Shown here: positions 1 through 6,836 of the stretch, piece by piece
Position numbering within the stretch: the stretch's first letter is position 1
Layout: the number at the start of each line of letters is the position of its first letter
Assembly (NCBI GenBank): GCA_021545665.1
Contig: JAJRTX010000331.1
Location: 1-21,550, forward strand
Origin: Zetaproteobacteria bacterium
Lineage (GTDB): Bacteria; Pseudomonadota; Zetaproteobacteria; Mariprofundales; Mariprofundaceae
Reading direction: 5' to 3'
Length of the DNA: 21,550 nucleotides
The notes under the pieces: generated by a model
The model's input: only the letters and a program-made list of their open reading frames with translations
Database searches by the model: none
What the model was told of the DNA's origin: nothing
Position numbers and translations under genes: made by a program

Positions 1-383
1 AAGATGCATGCAGGACATTTCCGGGGCAAGTCTGTGTCGGCATAGATGCCAAAGCAGGCATGGTGGCGGTGCATGGCTGGGATGATGTCACCGATGTAAA
101 GGCAGTTGATCTGGCGCGGAAATTCGAGAATGCTGGCGTGGCTGCAATCATTTACACTGATATTTCCCGTGATGGCATGCTGACCGGCCCGAATATCGAA
201 GAGACAGTGAATCTGGCCCGTGCCATCGCTATCCCGGTGATTGTTTCCGGCGGTGTGGCAAAAATGGAGGATGTTATCGCCTGTGCCGCGCATGTGCATG
301 ATGGCATTTGCGGTGCGATTACCGGTCGCGCAATATATGAAAACACCATCGATTTTGCTGCCGCCATGAAGGTGTTGAAATGA
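1..383 (+). CDS. hisA: HisA, ProFAR isomerase (5' truncated by window edge)
   Basis: Phosphoribosylformimino-5-aminoimidazole carboxamide ribotide isomerase, the (beta/alpha)8-barrel enzyme of histidine biosynthesis that opens the ribose ring (Amadori rearrangement) just before HisF/HisH. Only the C-terminal half is present; the reading frame is open from base 3 with no start codon. Seen: CVGIDAKAG, whose Asp is the family's second catalytic acid, then VHGW, the TDISRDGM strand and the phosphate-binding loops VSGGV and GAITGRAIYE. The normal C-terminus ends in a TGA stop. hisF follows 85 bp downstream on the same strand, the usual hisA-hisF order. The first methionine inside the window (base 60) is internal and should not be used as a start. 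Confidence 0.95.
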   Translation, partial: DACRTFPGQVCVGIDAKAGMVAVHGWDDVTDVKAVDLARKFENAGVAAIIYTDISRDGMLTGPNIEETVNLARAIAIPVIVSGGVAKMEDVIACAAHVHDGICGAITGRAIYENTIDFAAAMKVLK

Positions 384-390
384 TTATTTG

Positions 391-463
391 TTCACCACGA
401 AGGACACGAAGAGCACGAAGTTTCTTGTTTTTCCTTCGTGATCTCTGTGCTCTTCGCTGTGAA
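391..463. repeat. Imperfect palindromic repeat between hisA and hisF
   Basis: Two 30-nt arms (391-420 and 434-463) are reverse complements at 23 of 30 positions, separated by a 13-nt T-rich loop. The arms consist of reiterated CACGAAG-type words. The element fills nearly the whole 85-bp hisA-hisF spacer and its right edge leads directly into the A-rich hisF translation start. From general knowledge, CACGAAG-type palindromic repeats are scattered through intergenic regions of many environmental bacterial genomes; that this is a member is inference. The transcript could form a long imperfect hairpin between the two cistrons. Confidence 0.75.
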
Positions 464-468
464 AAAAG

Positions 469-1227
469 ATGTTAAGCAAACGGATTATTCCCTGTCTGGA
501 TGTGGCCCACGGGCGTGTGGTCAAGGGGGTACAGTTTGTTGATATTATTGATGCCGGTGATCCGGTGGAAGCAGCCATAAAATATGATGAACAGGGTGCG
601 GATGAACTGACTTTTCTGGATATCCGGGCCAGTCACGAGAGCCGCGATACACTGTATCATATGGTCACTGAGGTGGCTGAACATGTATTTATGCCGCTCA
701 CCGTCGGTGGCGGCGTCAAGGCGGTTGCTGATATTGAGAACCTGCTGCATGCAGGTGCTGATAAAGTTTCAATCAATACCGCTGCAATTTTCAACCCTGA
801 ACTGGTACAGGAGGCAGCCAAACGATTTGGCTCATCGACTATCGTTGTGGCGATCGATGCCAAGAGCGTTGGTGATCACTGGGAGTGTTTTACCCACGGT
901 GGTCGTAAGCCGACCGGTATTAATGCGGTGGACTGGGCCAGGCGGATGTCCGATTACGGGGCGGGTGAGATACTGCTGACCAGCATGGATGCCGATGGCA
1001 CAAAAAATGGTTATGATATCCCGCTGACCCGCGCTGTGTCCGATGCAATTACTGCCAATGTTGTGGCCTCAGGCGGCGTGGGCACATTGGTCCATCTGGC
1101 TGAAGGCTTGAGTGAAGGCAAGGCTGATGCCGTGTTGGCCGCTTCAATTTTCCATTTTGGCACATACACCATTCGTGAAACGAAGGAATATCTGGCTGCT
1201 CAGGGTATTCCCGTTCGCCTGCAATGA
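469..1227 (+). CDS. hisF: HisF, imidazole glycerol phosphate synthase cyclase subunit
   Basis: Cyclase subunit of IGP synthase. With the glutaminase HisH it converts PRFAR and ammonia to imidazole glycerol phosphate and AICAR, in the cytoplasm. It has the full family length (252 aa). Seen: N-terminal [12 protein letters not shown] with catalytic Asp11, the second catalytic Asp130 in VVAIDAK, the phosphate-binding loops VGGGV (about 79-83) and ASGGVG (about 200), and a normal C-terminus. The ATG has only an A-rich upstream stretch (GAAAAAAG) as a possible weak ribosome site, and it directly abuts the palindromic repeat. It follows hisA; hisH is not in the window, so it is either upstream or elsewhere. 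Confidence 0.97.
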   Translation: MLSKRIIPCLDVAHGRVVKGVQFVDIIDAGDPVEAAIKYDEQGADELTFLDIRASHESRDTLYHMVTEVAEHVFMPLTVGGGVKAVADIENLLHAGADKVSINTAAIFNPELVQEAAKRFGSSTIVVAIDAKSVGDHWECFTHGGRKPTGINAVDWARRMSDYGAGEILLTSMDADGTKNGYDIPLTRAVSDAITANVVASGGVGTLVHLAEGLSEGKADAVLAASIFHFGTYTIRETKEYLAAQGIPVRLQ

Positions 1228-1264
1228 GTTCTCGTCTCTCACCCGTCACGCCTTACAGCTGAAT

Positions 1265-1846
1265 ATGGAATGGGCACAGCAGTTCATTGAGCAGTATGGT
1301 TACTGGGCTGTATTTATATGGACATTTATTGAAGGGGAGACTGTCTTCATCGCAGCTGCAGCACTGGCTTCTGCAGGGATGTTGGAGCCGTGGAAAGTGA
1401 TCGTGGTAGCAGCAATCGGTGCCTATGTCGGCCATTTGGTTTTCTTTGCTCTGGGTCACTGGCGAGGCATGGCTATTATCAACGGTATTCCTTTTTTGAA
1501 ACGGCATTATACCAAAGCCAATATAGTACTGGATCGCTATGCTCACTGGTCCATTTTTATTTTCCAGTATCTTTATGGTACGCGCCTTGTGGCCGCAATT
1601 TTATTCGGTTGTTCGACTGTCAGTTTCAGCCGTTTTGCCTTTCTGCAAATCATCAATTGTATAACCTGGGCTCTTGTTATTTATACTATTGGTCATCTGC
1701 TTGGCGTAGCTGGTATGGCTATCTTGCACCGATTCGGCATCACCGGACTTATCATTATATTATCTATTGCTGCTGTCGTGGGTTTATGGGGCTATTCCCG
1801 CTACGGCCATCATCATGTAAGTAAATATTTGGGTAGGGATGACTGA
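1265..1846 (+). CDS. DedA family membrane protein
   Basis: Integral inner-membrane protein of the DedA/SNARE-associated family (193 aa). Family members are linked to membrane homeostasis, drug and pH tolerance, and in some cases undecaprenyl-phosphate or phospholipid flipping. Seen: four to five hydrophobic segments, the conserved early acidic loop FIEGET (about 21-26), a GAYVGH helix, and the re-entrant region with conserved Arg in QYLYGTR (about 101-107) followed by a FG and a GHLLG segment. The open frame extends upstream into hisF, but I chose the ATG at 1265 because homology begins at MEWAQQFIEQYGYW and the upstream part is a shadow of hisF. No strong Shine-Dalgarno is visible. It starts 37 bp after hisF and may be cotranscribed. 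Confidence 0.88.
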   Translation: MEWAQQFIEQYGYWAVFIWTFIEGETVFIAAAALASAGMLEPWKVIVVAAIGAYVGHLVFFALGHWRGMAIINGIPFLKRHYTKANIVLDRYAHWSIFIFQYLYGTRLVAAILFGCSTVSFSRFAFLQIINCITWALVIYTIGHLLGVAGMAILHRFGITGLIIILSIAAVVGLWGYSRYGHHHVSKYLGRDD

Positions 1847-2138
1847 ATCCGGGGAATCATAGTCTGACAGTATATGAAATATCAGGATGACTTTTGTTTG
1901 TTTCGCATATGAAAATATCTATACCTGTAGTCTAAACTACTATTAGATAGATCTTCTTCGAAAAGATTTAACCTGTATCAGGCTTCTTTACTCTACATAG
2001 CTTTGGCAATGATTTATAAGACCGAGATTGCGAGTCGATTCATTAAGTTATGAAATCACTCTTAACGAGGATTCAGGATACTACATGATTGAACTTTCAC
2101 TCTTGTGAATGTTTATTCAGAGTATCCTTTGGATCAAA
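1847..2138. other. AT-rich convergent intergenic region
   Basis: A 292-bp spacer between the converging ends of the DedA gene (+) and dnaB (-). No coding region or tRNA was recognised. It holds a perfect 8-bp inverted repeat (AGGATACT at 2075-2082 and AGTATCCT at 2121-2128) that encloses a small hairpin (TTCAC 2096-2100 / GTGAA 2105-2109, loop TCTT). It lies close to the end of dnaB and could help transcript termination, but no clear U-tract accompanies it. Confidence 0.4.
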
Positions 2139-3518
2139 TTAGTCATCGAAGCCGGAGGCGTGATTTTCGAAGCGGGTGTAGCGGCTGATGAAAGTCAGCT
2201 TGATGTTGCCGATAGGGCCGTTTCTTTGTTTGGCAACGATAATTTCCGCTAAGCCCTCATTTTCCGGCTTTTTGTTATAAACCTCATCGCGGTAGATGAA
2301 CATGATGATATCGGCATCTTGTTCGATAGCACCTGATTCGCGCAGGTCGGCCATCATGGGGCGTTTGTCGGCACGTGCTTCCAGTGAGCGGTTAAGCTGG
2401 GAGAGGGCGATCACCGGAACATTCAGTTCCTTGGCCAGACCTTTGAGTGAGCGAGTGATCTCACTGAGTTCCTGTGCTCTGTTGTCGGAATCTGTGCGTC
2501 CAGACATCAGTTGCAGATAGTCGATGACCACCAGATCAAGATGTTTGGCTTCGCGTTTGAGGCGGCGGCATTTGGAACGCAGTTCGAGTACGGAAATAGC
2601 TGGCGTGTCATCCACATGAATGGCTGATTCAGCCAAAGAGCCACTGGCTGCGGCCAGTTTGCGCCAGTCCTCTGCGGAAAAGCGACCAGTGCGCAGATGT
2701 TGCATGTCCACACGTGCTTCGCTGGCCAGCATACGCATGGCAATCTGCTGGCTGGACATTTCCAGTGAAAAAATGGCAACCACACCCACATCATCGCTGC
2801 GCATGGAAGCATTCTGTGACAGATTCATGGCAAAGGCGGTTTTACCCATGCTGGGTCGACCGGCAATAATAACCAGATCGCCGCGTTGCATACCTGAAGT
2901 CAGCACATCAAGGTGTTCAAAGCCTGTGGGGATGCCGGTAATAACTTTTTTCTCGGCATATCGTGCTTCCAGTTCCTGATAGCTTTCCAGCATCAGGTCG
3001 CTCATCTTCTTAAATGTTGGACGCGAGCGGTTGTAGTTCTCGGCTACTGAGAGAATATTCTTTTCGGCCAGGTCAAGATGCTCATTGACTTCGCGTGCTG
3101 TTTCTTCATAAACATCACGAGAAACTATACTACATACGCCAAGCAGTTCACGTAGCACTGAGCGTTCGCGTACAATGTCGGCATAATGCCTGACGTTGGC
3201 CGAAGTGGGTACTGCACTGACCAGATCAGCCAGATAGGCTTCACCACCGCAAGCGGTAAGATCATCGCGGCGTTCGAGCTGATCCTTGATGGTCAGCGCA
3301 TCAACTGGCTGACCACGTCCGGCAAGTTCCTGAATTACATAAAACACCCTGGCATTGGCTTCGACATAGAAGTGCTCAGGATGCAACGAGCCTTCCAGTC
3401 GTTCGAGAGCCTCAGGGTCAAGCATGATTCCCCCCAGCACTGCCCGCTCTGCATCATATGCATGTGGCGGAATACGCTCTCTGAGCGTATCAGTGCGCAG
3501 GGGAATGGCCTGACTCAC
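2139..3518 (-). CDS. dnaB: DnaB, replicative DNA helicase
   Basis: Hexameric 5'-3' helicase that unwinds DNA at the replication fork and recruits primase. 459 aa, normal length. Seen: N-terminal domain starting at PPHAYDAERAVLGG (about 17-30), a linker, then a RecA-like motor with the TGIPTGF entry motif (about 194), Walker A AGRPSMGKT (219-227), the FSLEMS motif (about 250), Walker B LDLVVIDYLQLM (327-338) and the arginine-finger-side region RESGAIEQDAD. No intein. The start used is GTG at 3518, 10 nt after the rplI stop; it has no clear Shine-Dalgarno, so coupling to rplI translation is likely. It is the last gene of the rpsF operon, an arrangement common in bacteria. Confidence 0.97.
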   Translation of the reverse strand: MSQAIPLRTDTLRERIPPHAYDAERAVLGGIMLDPEALERLEGSLHPEHFYVEANARVFYVIQELAGRGQPVDALTIKDQLERRDDLTACGGEAYLADLVSAVPTSANVRHYADIVRERSVLRELLGVCSIVSRDVYEETAREVNEHLDLAEKNILSVAENYNRSRPTFKKMSDLMLESYQELEARYAEKKVITGIPTGFEHLDVLTSGMQRGDLVIIAGRPSMGKTAFAMNLSQNASMRSDDVGVVAIFSLEMSSQQIAMRMLASEARVDMQHLRTGRFSAEDWRKLAAASGSLAESAIHVDDTPAISVLELRSKCRRLKREAKHLDLVVIDYLQLMSGRTDSDNRAQELSEITRSLKGLAKELNVPVIALSQLNRSLEARADKRPMMADLRESGAIEQDADIIMFIYRDEVYNKKPENEGLAEIIVAKQRNGPIGNIKLTFISRYTRFENHASGFDD

Positions 3519-3528
3519 TGAGAGTTAC

Positions 3529-3978
3529 TCAATTGCTTTCTGATTCAACCTTGATGCTAAGATCAGCAGTCACATCCGGGTGCAGACGCACGCGGAAATT
3601 ATGCTCGCCCACTGTCTTGATCTGGCTATCAAGTAGAATATTTCGGCGCGCAATAGCCTGGCCATTTTCATTCAATAGGTCAGCCAGCTCATGGGTGCCG
3701 ACTGAGCCATACAGATGTTTGCCGTCCGAAGTAGCGCGTATTACTTCAAGCGTCAGTTCGGTTAATTTCGCAGCCTCTGTCTGGGCTATGCTCAGTGCAT
3801 CCATCTGCCTGGCCTCAAGCTGAACTCGCTGGCGTTCGAACACCTTGCGGTTGCCTTCATTGGCCAGTGAAGCCTTGCCTTGTGGAATGAGAAAGTTGCG
3901 CCCATAACCCGAGCGAACAGAGACTTCATCACCTACATTGCCCAAACCTTCCACGCGTTCCAATAGAATCAATTGCAT
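3529..3978 (-). CDS. rplI: Ribosomal protein bL9
   Basis: Large-subunit protein L9, which binds 23S rRNA near the L1 stalk and influences frame maintenance. 149 aa, the usual length. Seen: N-terminal rRNA-binding domain MQLILLERVEGLGNVGDEV with the diagnostic GYGRNFLIPQGKA (about 24-36), a long connecting helix, and the C-terminal domain ending in a beta-rich HPDVTADLSIKV. The frame is open 60 bp further upstream, but the ATG at 3978 is chosen because it matches the universal L9 N-terminus and has GGAGG just upstream. That ribosome site lies inside the end of the DUF2232 gene; stop and start are 1 nt apart, so the two are probably translationally coupled. Confidence 0.97.
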   Translation of the reverse strand: MQLILLERVEGLGNVGDEVSVRSGYGRNFLIPQGKASLANEGNRKVFERQRVQLEARQMDALSIAQTEAAKLTELTLEVIRATSDGKHLYGSVGTHELADLLNENGQAIARRNILLDSQIKTVGEHNFRVRLHPDVTADLSIKVESESN

Positions 3979-3979
3979 T

Positions 3980-4987
3980 TTATCCTCCAACTTCCGGAAT
4001 TCTCCGGCGATAATCAAACCATATATCCAGCAGGCCAATGATCACAAACGGAATAATCATTGCAGACCAGATGAACAACATCAAATACATCAGGTTGATC
4101 CCCAGGATCAAACCTTTTGCTCTCAACCAGCTATGGCTGACGGCAATGCCCTGAGTCCCCAGCAAACCACCCAGCAGGATGGCTGCATTGATAGCAATAT
4201 ATTGTATATCACCAGCACCCAGATTAATCAGCGTAAGCAGGCCTATAAAAGTATAGGCCAGTGATTTGCCGAAGCGTAATTTCAGTAAATCACTTTTACT
4301 ACCTTGATAAAAACCATATTTCACGGCGATATTACGTGCAAACACTATATCGCCCCACCAGACAAACCATAGTCCCAGCGCGACTATGCCAGGGAAAAAA
4401 TCTATAGTCATCTGCCGTACCTGCTCAATCACTAAAGCAGCCTCAGGATCATTAACCGGCATTTGTGTGAGTAAACCATCAAAAACCGGTGCCAATGATG
4501 ATGTAATAAATTCACGAAGCCCCATATCCTGAATGGAAGCTCCAGCCATTATACTGATCAGTACCACTCCACCCAGTGTAAATGCCAGATACTGGGCACT
4601 TCGGCGCATACCGTCGGCACGCATTTCAGCCATAGCGGCCAGCATGGGCAATAACCCGTATACTGTCAGTACAATCAGTCCTGGCAGTATGGTAAAACCA
4701 GTCAGCACTGTGATTCCCAAGCTGGCTATGGCTGCAACCTGTACGGTAAAGGTTATTCCCCCGCCAAAAGTAATCAGCGCAACCAGTCCCGGCACAAGTA
4801 TATGCAGTCCGAGGCCAAATGTTGATGCCAGCATGATCAGCATGCCTGGCAGCCCTTGTAGCAAAGCAGGGAGCCAGAATGCCGCCATTAACATTAATAC
4901 CATCAGTGTTGCACAAGACAGTTGGTGTGCCAGAACAAATGCAACGGCTGCTGGCATCATAGCTGGCTGCTTTACTTCATTTGTCAT
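3980..4987 (-). CDS. DUF2232 (YybS-like) multi-spanning membrane protein
   Basis: Polytopic inner-membrane protein of unknown biochemical role (335 aa), placed between rpsR and rplI as DUF2232 proteins are in several proteobacteria. Seen: about eight hydrophobic helices; two long glycine-rich pairs in the first 140 residues, a soluble stretch at about 185-205 (QMPVNDPEAALVIEQ), then WFVWWGD and an amphipathic basic segment KYGFYQGSKSDLLKLRFGKS before three C-terminal helices. I placed the start at the ATG at 4987, preceded by AGTGGA, rather than a TTG seven codons upstream at 5008. A 6-bp inverted repeat (ATATTC / GAATAT, 5001-5016) lies just before it. The family assignment rests on gene order and topology. 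Confidence 0.75.
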   Translation of the reverse strand: MTNEVKQPAMMPAAVAFVLAHQLSCATLMVLMLMAAFWLPALLQGLPGMLIMLASTFGLGLHILVPGLVALITFGGGITFTVQVAAIASLGITVLTGFTILPGLIVLTVYGLLPMLAAMAEMRADGMRRSAQYLAFTLGGVVLISIMAGASIQDMGLREFITSSLAPVFDGLLTQMPVNDPEAALVIEQVRQMTIDFFPGIVALGLWFVWWGDIVFARNIAVKYGFYQGSKSDLLKLRFGKSLAYTFIGLLTLINLGAGDIQYIAINAAILLGGLLGTQGIAVSHSWLRAKGLILGINLMYLMLFIWSAMIIPFVIIGLLDIWFDYRRRIPEVGG

Positions 4988-5095
4988 GGCGGTCCACTTT
5001 ATATTCAATCGAATATGGTGAATGCCGAATCAGCCCGCATAAATCAGTTACTGTGACAGGCAAATAAATAACCCCGTCTCTTTACCGTTTTGCAC

Positions 5096-5497
5096 TTAAT
5101 CGTGGTGTAGCGGCGTAAATGCCAATAAAGCCAGCACTCGGGCTCGCTTGATTGCTGTAGTCAGACGGCGTTGGTGGGTTGCACAGGTTCCTGTCACGCG
5201 TGAAGGTAATATTTTATAACGTTCTGTCACAAAACTACGCAGTATATCCGGGTCTTTATGGTCGATATTAAGACTCTTGTCTGCACAGAATTTACAAAAT
5301 TTACGGCGACGTTGAAAGCGTCCGCCACCACTACGGCGTTGACCACCTGCCGGACGTTGTGGACGGTCACCTGAAGGACGTTGCGGACGGTCACCTGAAG
5401 GGCGTTGCGGACGGTCACCTGAAGGGCGTTGCGGACGGTCACCTGAAGGGCGTTGTTGAACTGGTGCAGCAGCCGTTGTTGTTTTCTCTTCACTCAT
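5096..5497 (-). CDS. rpsR: Ribosomal protein bS18 with N-terminal repeat extension
   Basis: Small-subunit protein S18, which sits on the 30S platform as a heterodimer with S6. The canonical core is about 75 aa; this protein has 133 aa because of a basic, Pro/Arg/Gly-rich N-terminal extension (residues about 10-60) containing four perfect RPSGDRPQ units (16-47) and a [10 protein letters not shown] stretch. The core begins at [12 protein letters not shown], followed by [13 protein letters not shown] and [13 protein letters not shown]. Cys68, Cys71, Cys105 and nearby His108 suggest the metal-binding (C+) form of S18. The ATG at 5497 is preceded by GAGGAG. The extension is encoded by a 24-bp tandem repeat. 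It is the third gene of the rpsF operon. Confidence 0.95.
   Translation of the reverse strand: MSEEKTTTAAAPVQQRPSGDRPQRPSGDRPQRPSGDRPQRPSGDRPQRPAGGQRRSGGGRFQRRRKFCKFCADKSLNIDHKDPDILRSFVTERYKILPSRVTGTCATHQRRLTTAIKRARVLALLAFTPLHHD
5361..5456 (-). repeat. 24-bp tandem repeat, 4 copies, inside rpsR
   Basis: Four contiguous 24-bp units (5361-5384, 5385-5408, 5409-5432, 5433-5456). Units 2 and 3 are identical; units 1 and 4 each differ at one base. A degenerate fifth fragment follows at 5352-5360. Each unit encodes eight residues (RPSGDRPQ in frame). Near-identity at synonymous positions indicates recent slippage or unequal recombination; because the unit is 24 bp, copy-number change keeps the reading frame. 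Confidence 0.95.
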
Positions 5498-5532
5498 TTT
5501 TTTCTCCTCAATCTCTCATATAAAACAGTCTG

Positions 5533-5877
5533 TTATTCGGATGCGGGCTCCAGCTGGTTGCATGTATCTACCCACACTTCAACCTGTCCCCAGCATGGTT
5601 TGCCATCTCTGCTGTAATATCTTCGTCGCAGGCAGCCTTCCAACATCAGGTGTTGATTTTCCAGTGCCAGAAGCGCTTTGGCAGTTTTACCTTCAGCTCG
5701 TAATGGCATGGGCTGTTCATTCTGAATCCTTGCAGCAACCGGGCCAAGTTTGGGTCGTGTAGTAGCCAATTCTGCGATCAGAGCAAGACCACCATCCGGA
5801 GTCCAGCGTTGGCGCACATTTTGCAACCGGCCCGATATGCGGACGCGGTTAAATTCAGGTGCTTGCTGTGGCTCCAT
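5533..5877 (-). CDS. priB: PriB-like primosomal protein N (single-strand binding OB fold)
   Basis: Small OB-fold protein (114 aa; E. coli PriB has 104). PriB binds single-stranded DNA and bridges PriA to DnaT during replication restart. Seen: FNRVRISGRLQNVRQRWTPDGG (split here as FNRVRISGRL, then QNVRQRWTPDGG), the typical beta1-beta2 of PriB, then LMLEGCLRRRYY and WGQVEVWVDTCNQLEPA near the C-terminus. Position between rpsF and rpsR is the classic priB locus. The frame is open for 24 more codons upstream, but that part overlaps rpsF; the ATG at 5877 is chosen from homology and overlaps the rpsF 3' end by 23 nt, suggesting coupled translation. Sequence identity to E. coli PriB looks modest. 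Confidence 0.85.
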   Translation of the reverse strand: MEPQQAPEFNRVRISGRLQNVRQRWTPDGGLALIAELATTRPKLGPVAARIQNEQPMPLRAEGKTAKALLALENQHLMLEGCLRRRYYSRDGKPCWGQVEVWVDTCNQLEPASE

Positions 5878-6331
5878 CTGTTTCCGTAGCCTTTTCCGGA
5901 GGGACATCAGCCGTTGCCGTTTCATTAGCTGCCACAGTTCCAGTCTCATCTGTATTAGTTTCTACAGAGGATTCTGCTGTTTTTTCAGTCGATTCTTCTG
6001 TTTTGGCAGGTCTGACCCGGCGCATCAGTGGGGAAGGTTTATCTGAAAGTTCAGTCAGTCTGGTTGTTAGTGTTCGAATAACGCGCTCTTCCAGACTGAT
6101 GGCACGTTCCAGCGTCCGAAGTGCTTCAGGTTCTCCATCGGTGACAAGTAGGATATAATTACCACGTTTGCGGTTAGCTATGGAATAGGCTAATGGACGG
6201 GAACCCCAATTTTCGCGTTTGACTATGCGGCCACCGACTTTCTCCACTTTAGCGACCAGATCATCTGTCAGCTTTTCGGTGTTTTCCTGAGAGATATCAG
6301 GATTAACGATAAAAATAGTTTCGTAATACAC
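5855..6331 (-). CDS. rpsF: Ribosomal protein bS6 with long acidic C-terminal tail
   Basis: S6 binds S18 and the central domain of 16S rRNA on the 30S platform. Seen: the canonical core MYYETIFIVNPDISQENTEK, WGSRPLAYSIANRKRGNYIL (about 42-62) and LEERVIRTLTTRL (about 81-93). After a basic segment (LMRRVRPAK) the protein continues for about 50 residues (108-158) of Thr/Glu/Ala-rich, low-complexity acidic sequence, giving 158 aa against about 95-135 usually. It starts with GTG at 6331, supported by AGAGGAG a few bases upstream. First gene of the operon; a promoter at 6438-6466 and a roughly 100-nt structured leader precede it. E. coli S6 receives extra glutamates from RimK; here an acidic tail is genetically encoded. 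Confidence 0.96.
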   Translation of the reverse strand: MYYETIFIVNPDISQENTEKLTDDLVAKVEKVGGRIVKRENWGSRPLAYSIANRKRGNYILLVTDGEPEALRTLERAISLEERVIRTLTTRLTELSDKPSPLMRRVRPAKTEESTEKTAESSVETNTDETGTVAANETATADVPPEKATETDGATAST

Positions 6332-6431
6332 GGCGCTCCTCTTGGTGTACGTAGGTCGTACGCCCCGGTACGTATAAGCGCGTCCGGAGCAAGGTATTTA
6401 TTTCCACGTATCTATTATTAATATGTGGAGG
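6332..6431 (-). promoter_or_regulatory. Candidate structured leader (S6:S18 type) of the rpsF operon
   Basis: About 100 nt between the predicted transcription start near 6431 and the rpsF GTG. Read on the - strand it contains a hairpin CGTAC-CGGGGC-GTACG and an overlapping, mutually exclusive pairing of two TACGTA palindromes flanking it; CCG sits in the apical region. Further upstream TCCAC and GTGGA can pair. In many bacteria the rpsF leader carries a CCG-containing hairpin bound by the S6:S18 dimer for feedback control. The location and the CCG fit this, but I cannot align the structure to the covariance model, so this is inference. Confidence 0.4.
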
Positions 6432-6437
6432 CGCGGC

Positions 6438-6466
6438 ATAGTAAGGATGCAATGCTCATGTTGCAA
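6438..6466 (-). promoter_or_regulatory. Predicted sigma70-type promoter of the rpsF-dnaB operon
   Basis: On the - strand a -35 box TTGCAA (6461-6466), a 17-nt spacer and a -10 box TACTAT (6438-6443) give close matches to the sigma70 consensus with ideal spacing. The predicted start is near 6431, leaving a leader of about 100 nt before the rpsF GTG. No competing promoter of similar quality was noticed between it and rpsF. Confidence 0.6.
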
Positions 6467-6524
6467 GTTATGTTTGCCTGTTGTGTCCAATATCAGTGGG
6501 AGTTTTATTATATAAGGAAACTTG

Positions 6525-6745
6525 AGAGCCAATTGCAAAACTCTCGGGCGGAGATCGACTTCCCCACTCCGGCCTGTTTGATTCGGGGCATTGCCCCTTA
6601 CCTTGCGGGCGGCCTGAAGCCCTTCTAAACGGCTTGCGGCCTTTTTGTCCGGGTTGGCAGTTGGCAGTACCATGTCCCTTATTCCATCCCGGAAATGGAC
6701 TAGAAACGGGATCTCCGCTCATCCACCCAGTTTGCAATTGGCTCT
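6525..6745. repeat. 221-bp fold-back element (MITE-like or structured RNA)
   Basis: The ends are a long inverted repeat: AGAGCCAATTGCAAAACT (6525-6542) and AGTTTGCAATTGGCTCT (6729-6745), complementary over 17 bp with one extra A in the left arm. A second nested pairing, GGGCGGAGATC (6546-6556) with GATCTCCGCTC (6710-6720), is 11 bp with one G-U pair on the + strand. Inside are further hairpins: GGGGC-ATT-GCCCC (6585-6597) and TCCGGG (6648-6653) with CCCGGA (6688-6693). No plausible protein is encoded and no clear target-site duplication flanks it beyond a possible TG. The G-U pair mildly favours a + strand RNA. It may be a non-autonomous mobile element, an ncRNA, or both. It lies between the divergent rpsF and SDR genes. 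Confidence 0.7.
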
Positions 6746-6761
6746 TGATACTATAAATTAA

Positions 6762-6790
6762 CAGCAAGTATTCATTGCTGCTTTATTTAT
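6762..6790 (+). terminator. Weak candidate intrinsic terminator after the fold-back element
   Basis: A 6-bp stem CAGCAA (6762-6767) / TTGCTG (6775-6780) with a 7-nt loop is followed by CTTTATTTAT. The stem is short and AT-rich, so efficiency would be low. If the fold-back element is transcribed rightwards this would be its natural end. Confidence 0.3.
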
Positions 6791-6836
6791 GGTGATTGAA
6801 TAAATAATGACAATAAACTTATAAATCGTAAGGATT

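Noticed and set aside
1112..1264. 51-codon N-terminal extension of the DedA protein
   Set aside because: It overlaps hisF and has no family similarity; homology starts at the ATG at 1265.
5361..5456. 24-bp repeats as a CRISPR array
   Set aside because: Units are contiguous with no spacers and lie within a coding frame.
5227..5493. 88-aa - strand frame with [12 protein letters not shown] repeats over rpsR
   Set aside because: It is the tandem repeat of rpsR read in another frame; the rpsR frame encodes an unmistakable S18 core.
6398..6673. 91-aa - strand frame, and a 99-aa one at 6468-6767, over the fold-back element
   Set aside because: Composition follows the inverted repeat and hairpins, no ribosome site or recognisable domain; better explained as a non-coding structured element.
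6525..6745. Fold-back region as 6S RNA, tmRNA, RNase P RNA, group II intron or attC site
   Set aside because: None of their hallmark motifs (tmRNA tRNA-like ends, RNase P core, intron GUGYG start, attC core sites) were seen; no reverse transcriptase or integrase is nearby.
6796..6825. TTGAAT-18-TATAAA as promoter of the SDR gene
   Set aside because: The predicted start would fall inside the ribosome-binding site just before the ATG, so it is implausible for a normal leader.
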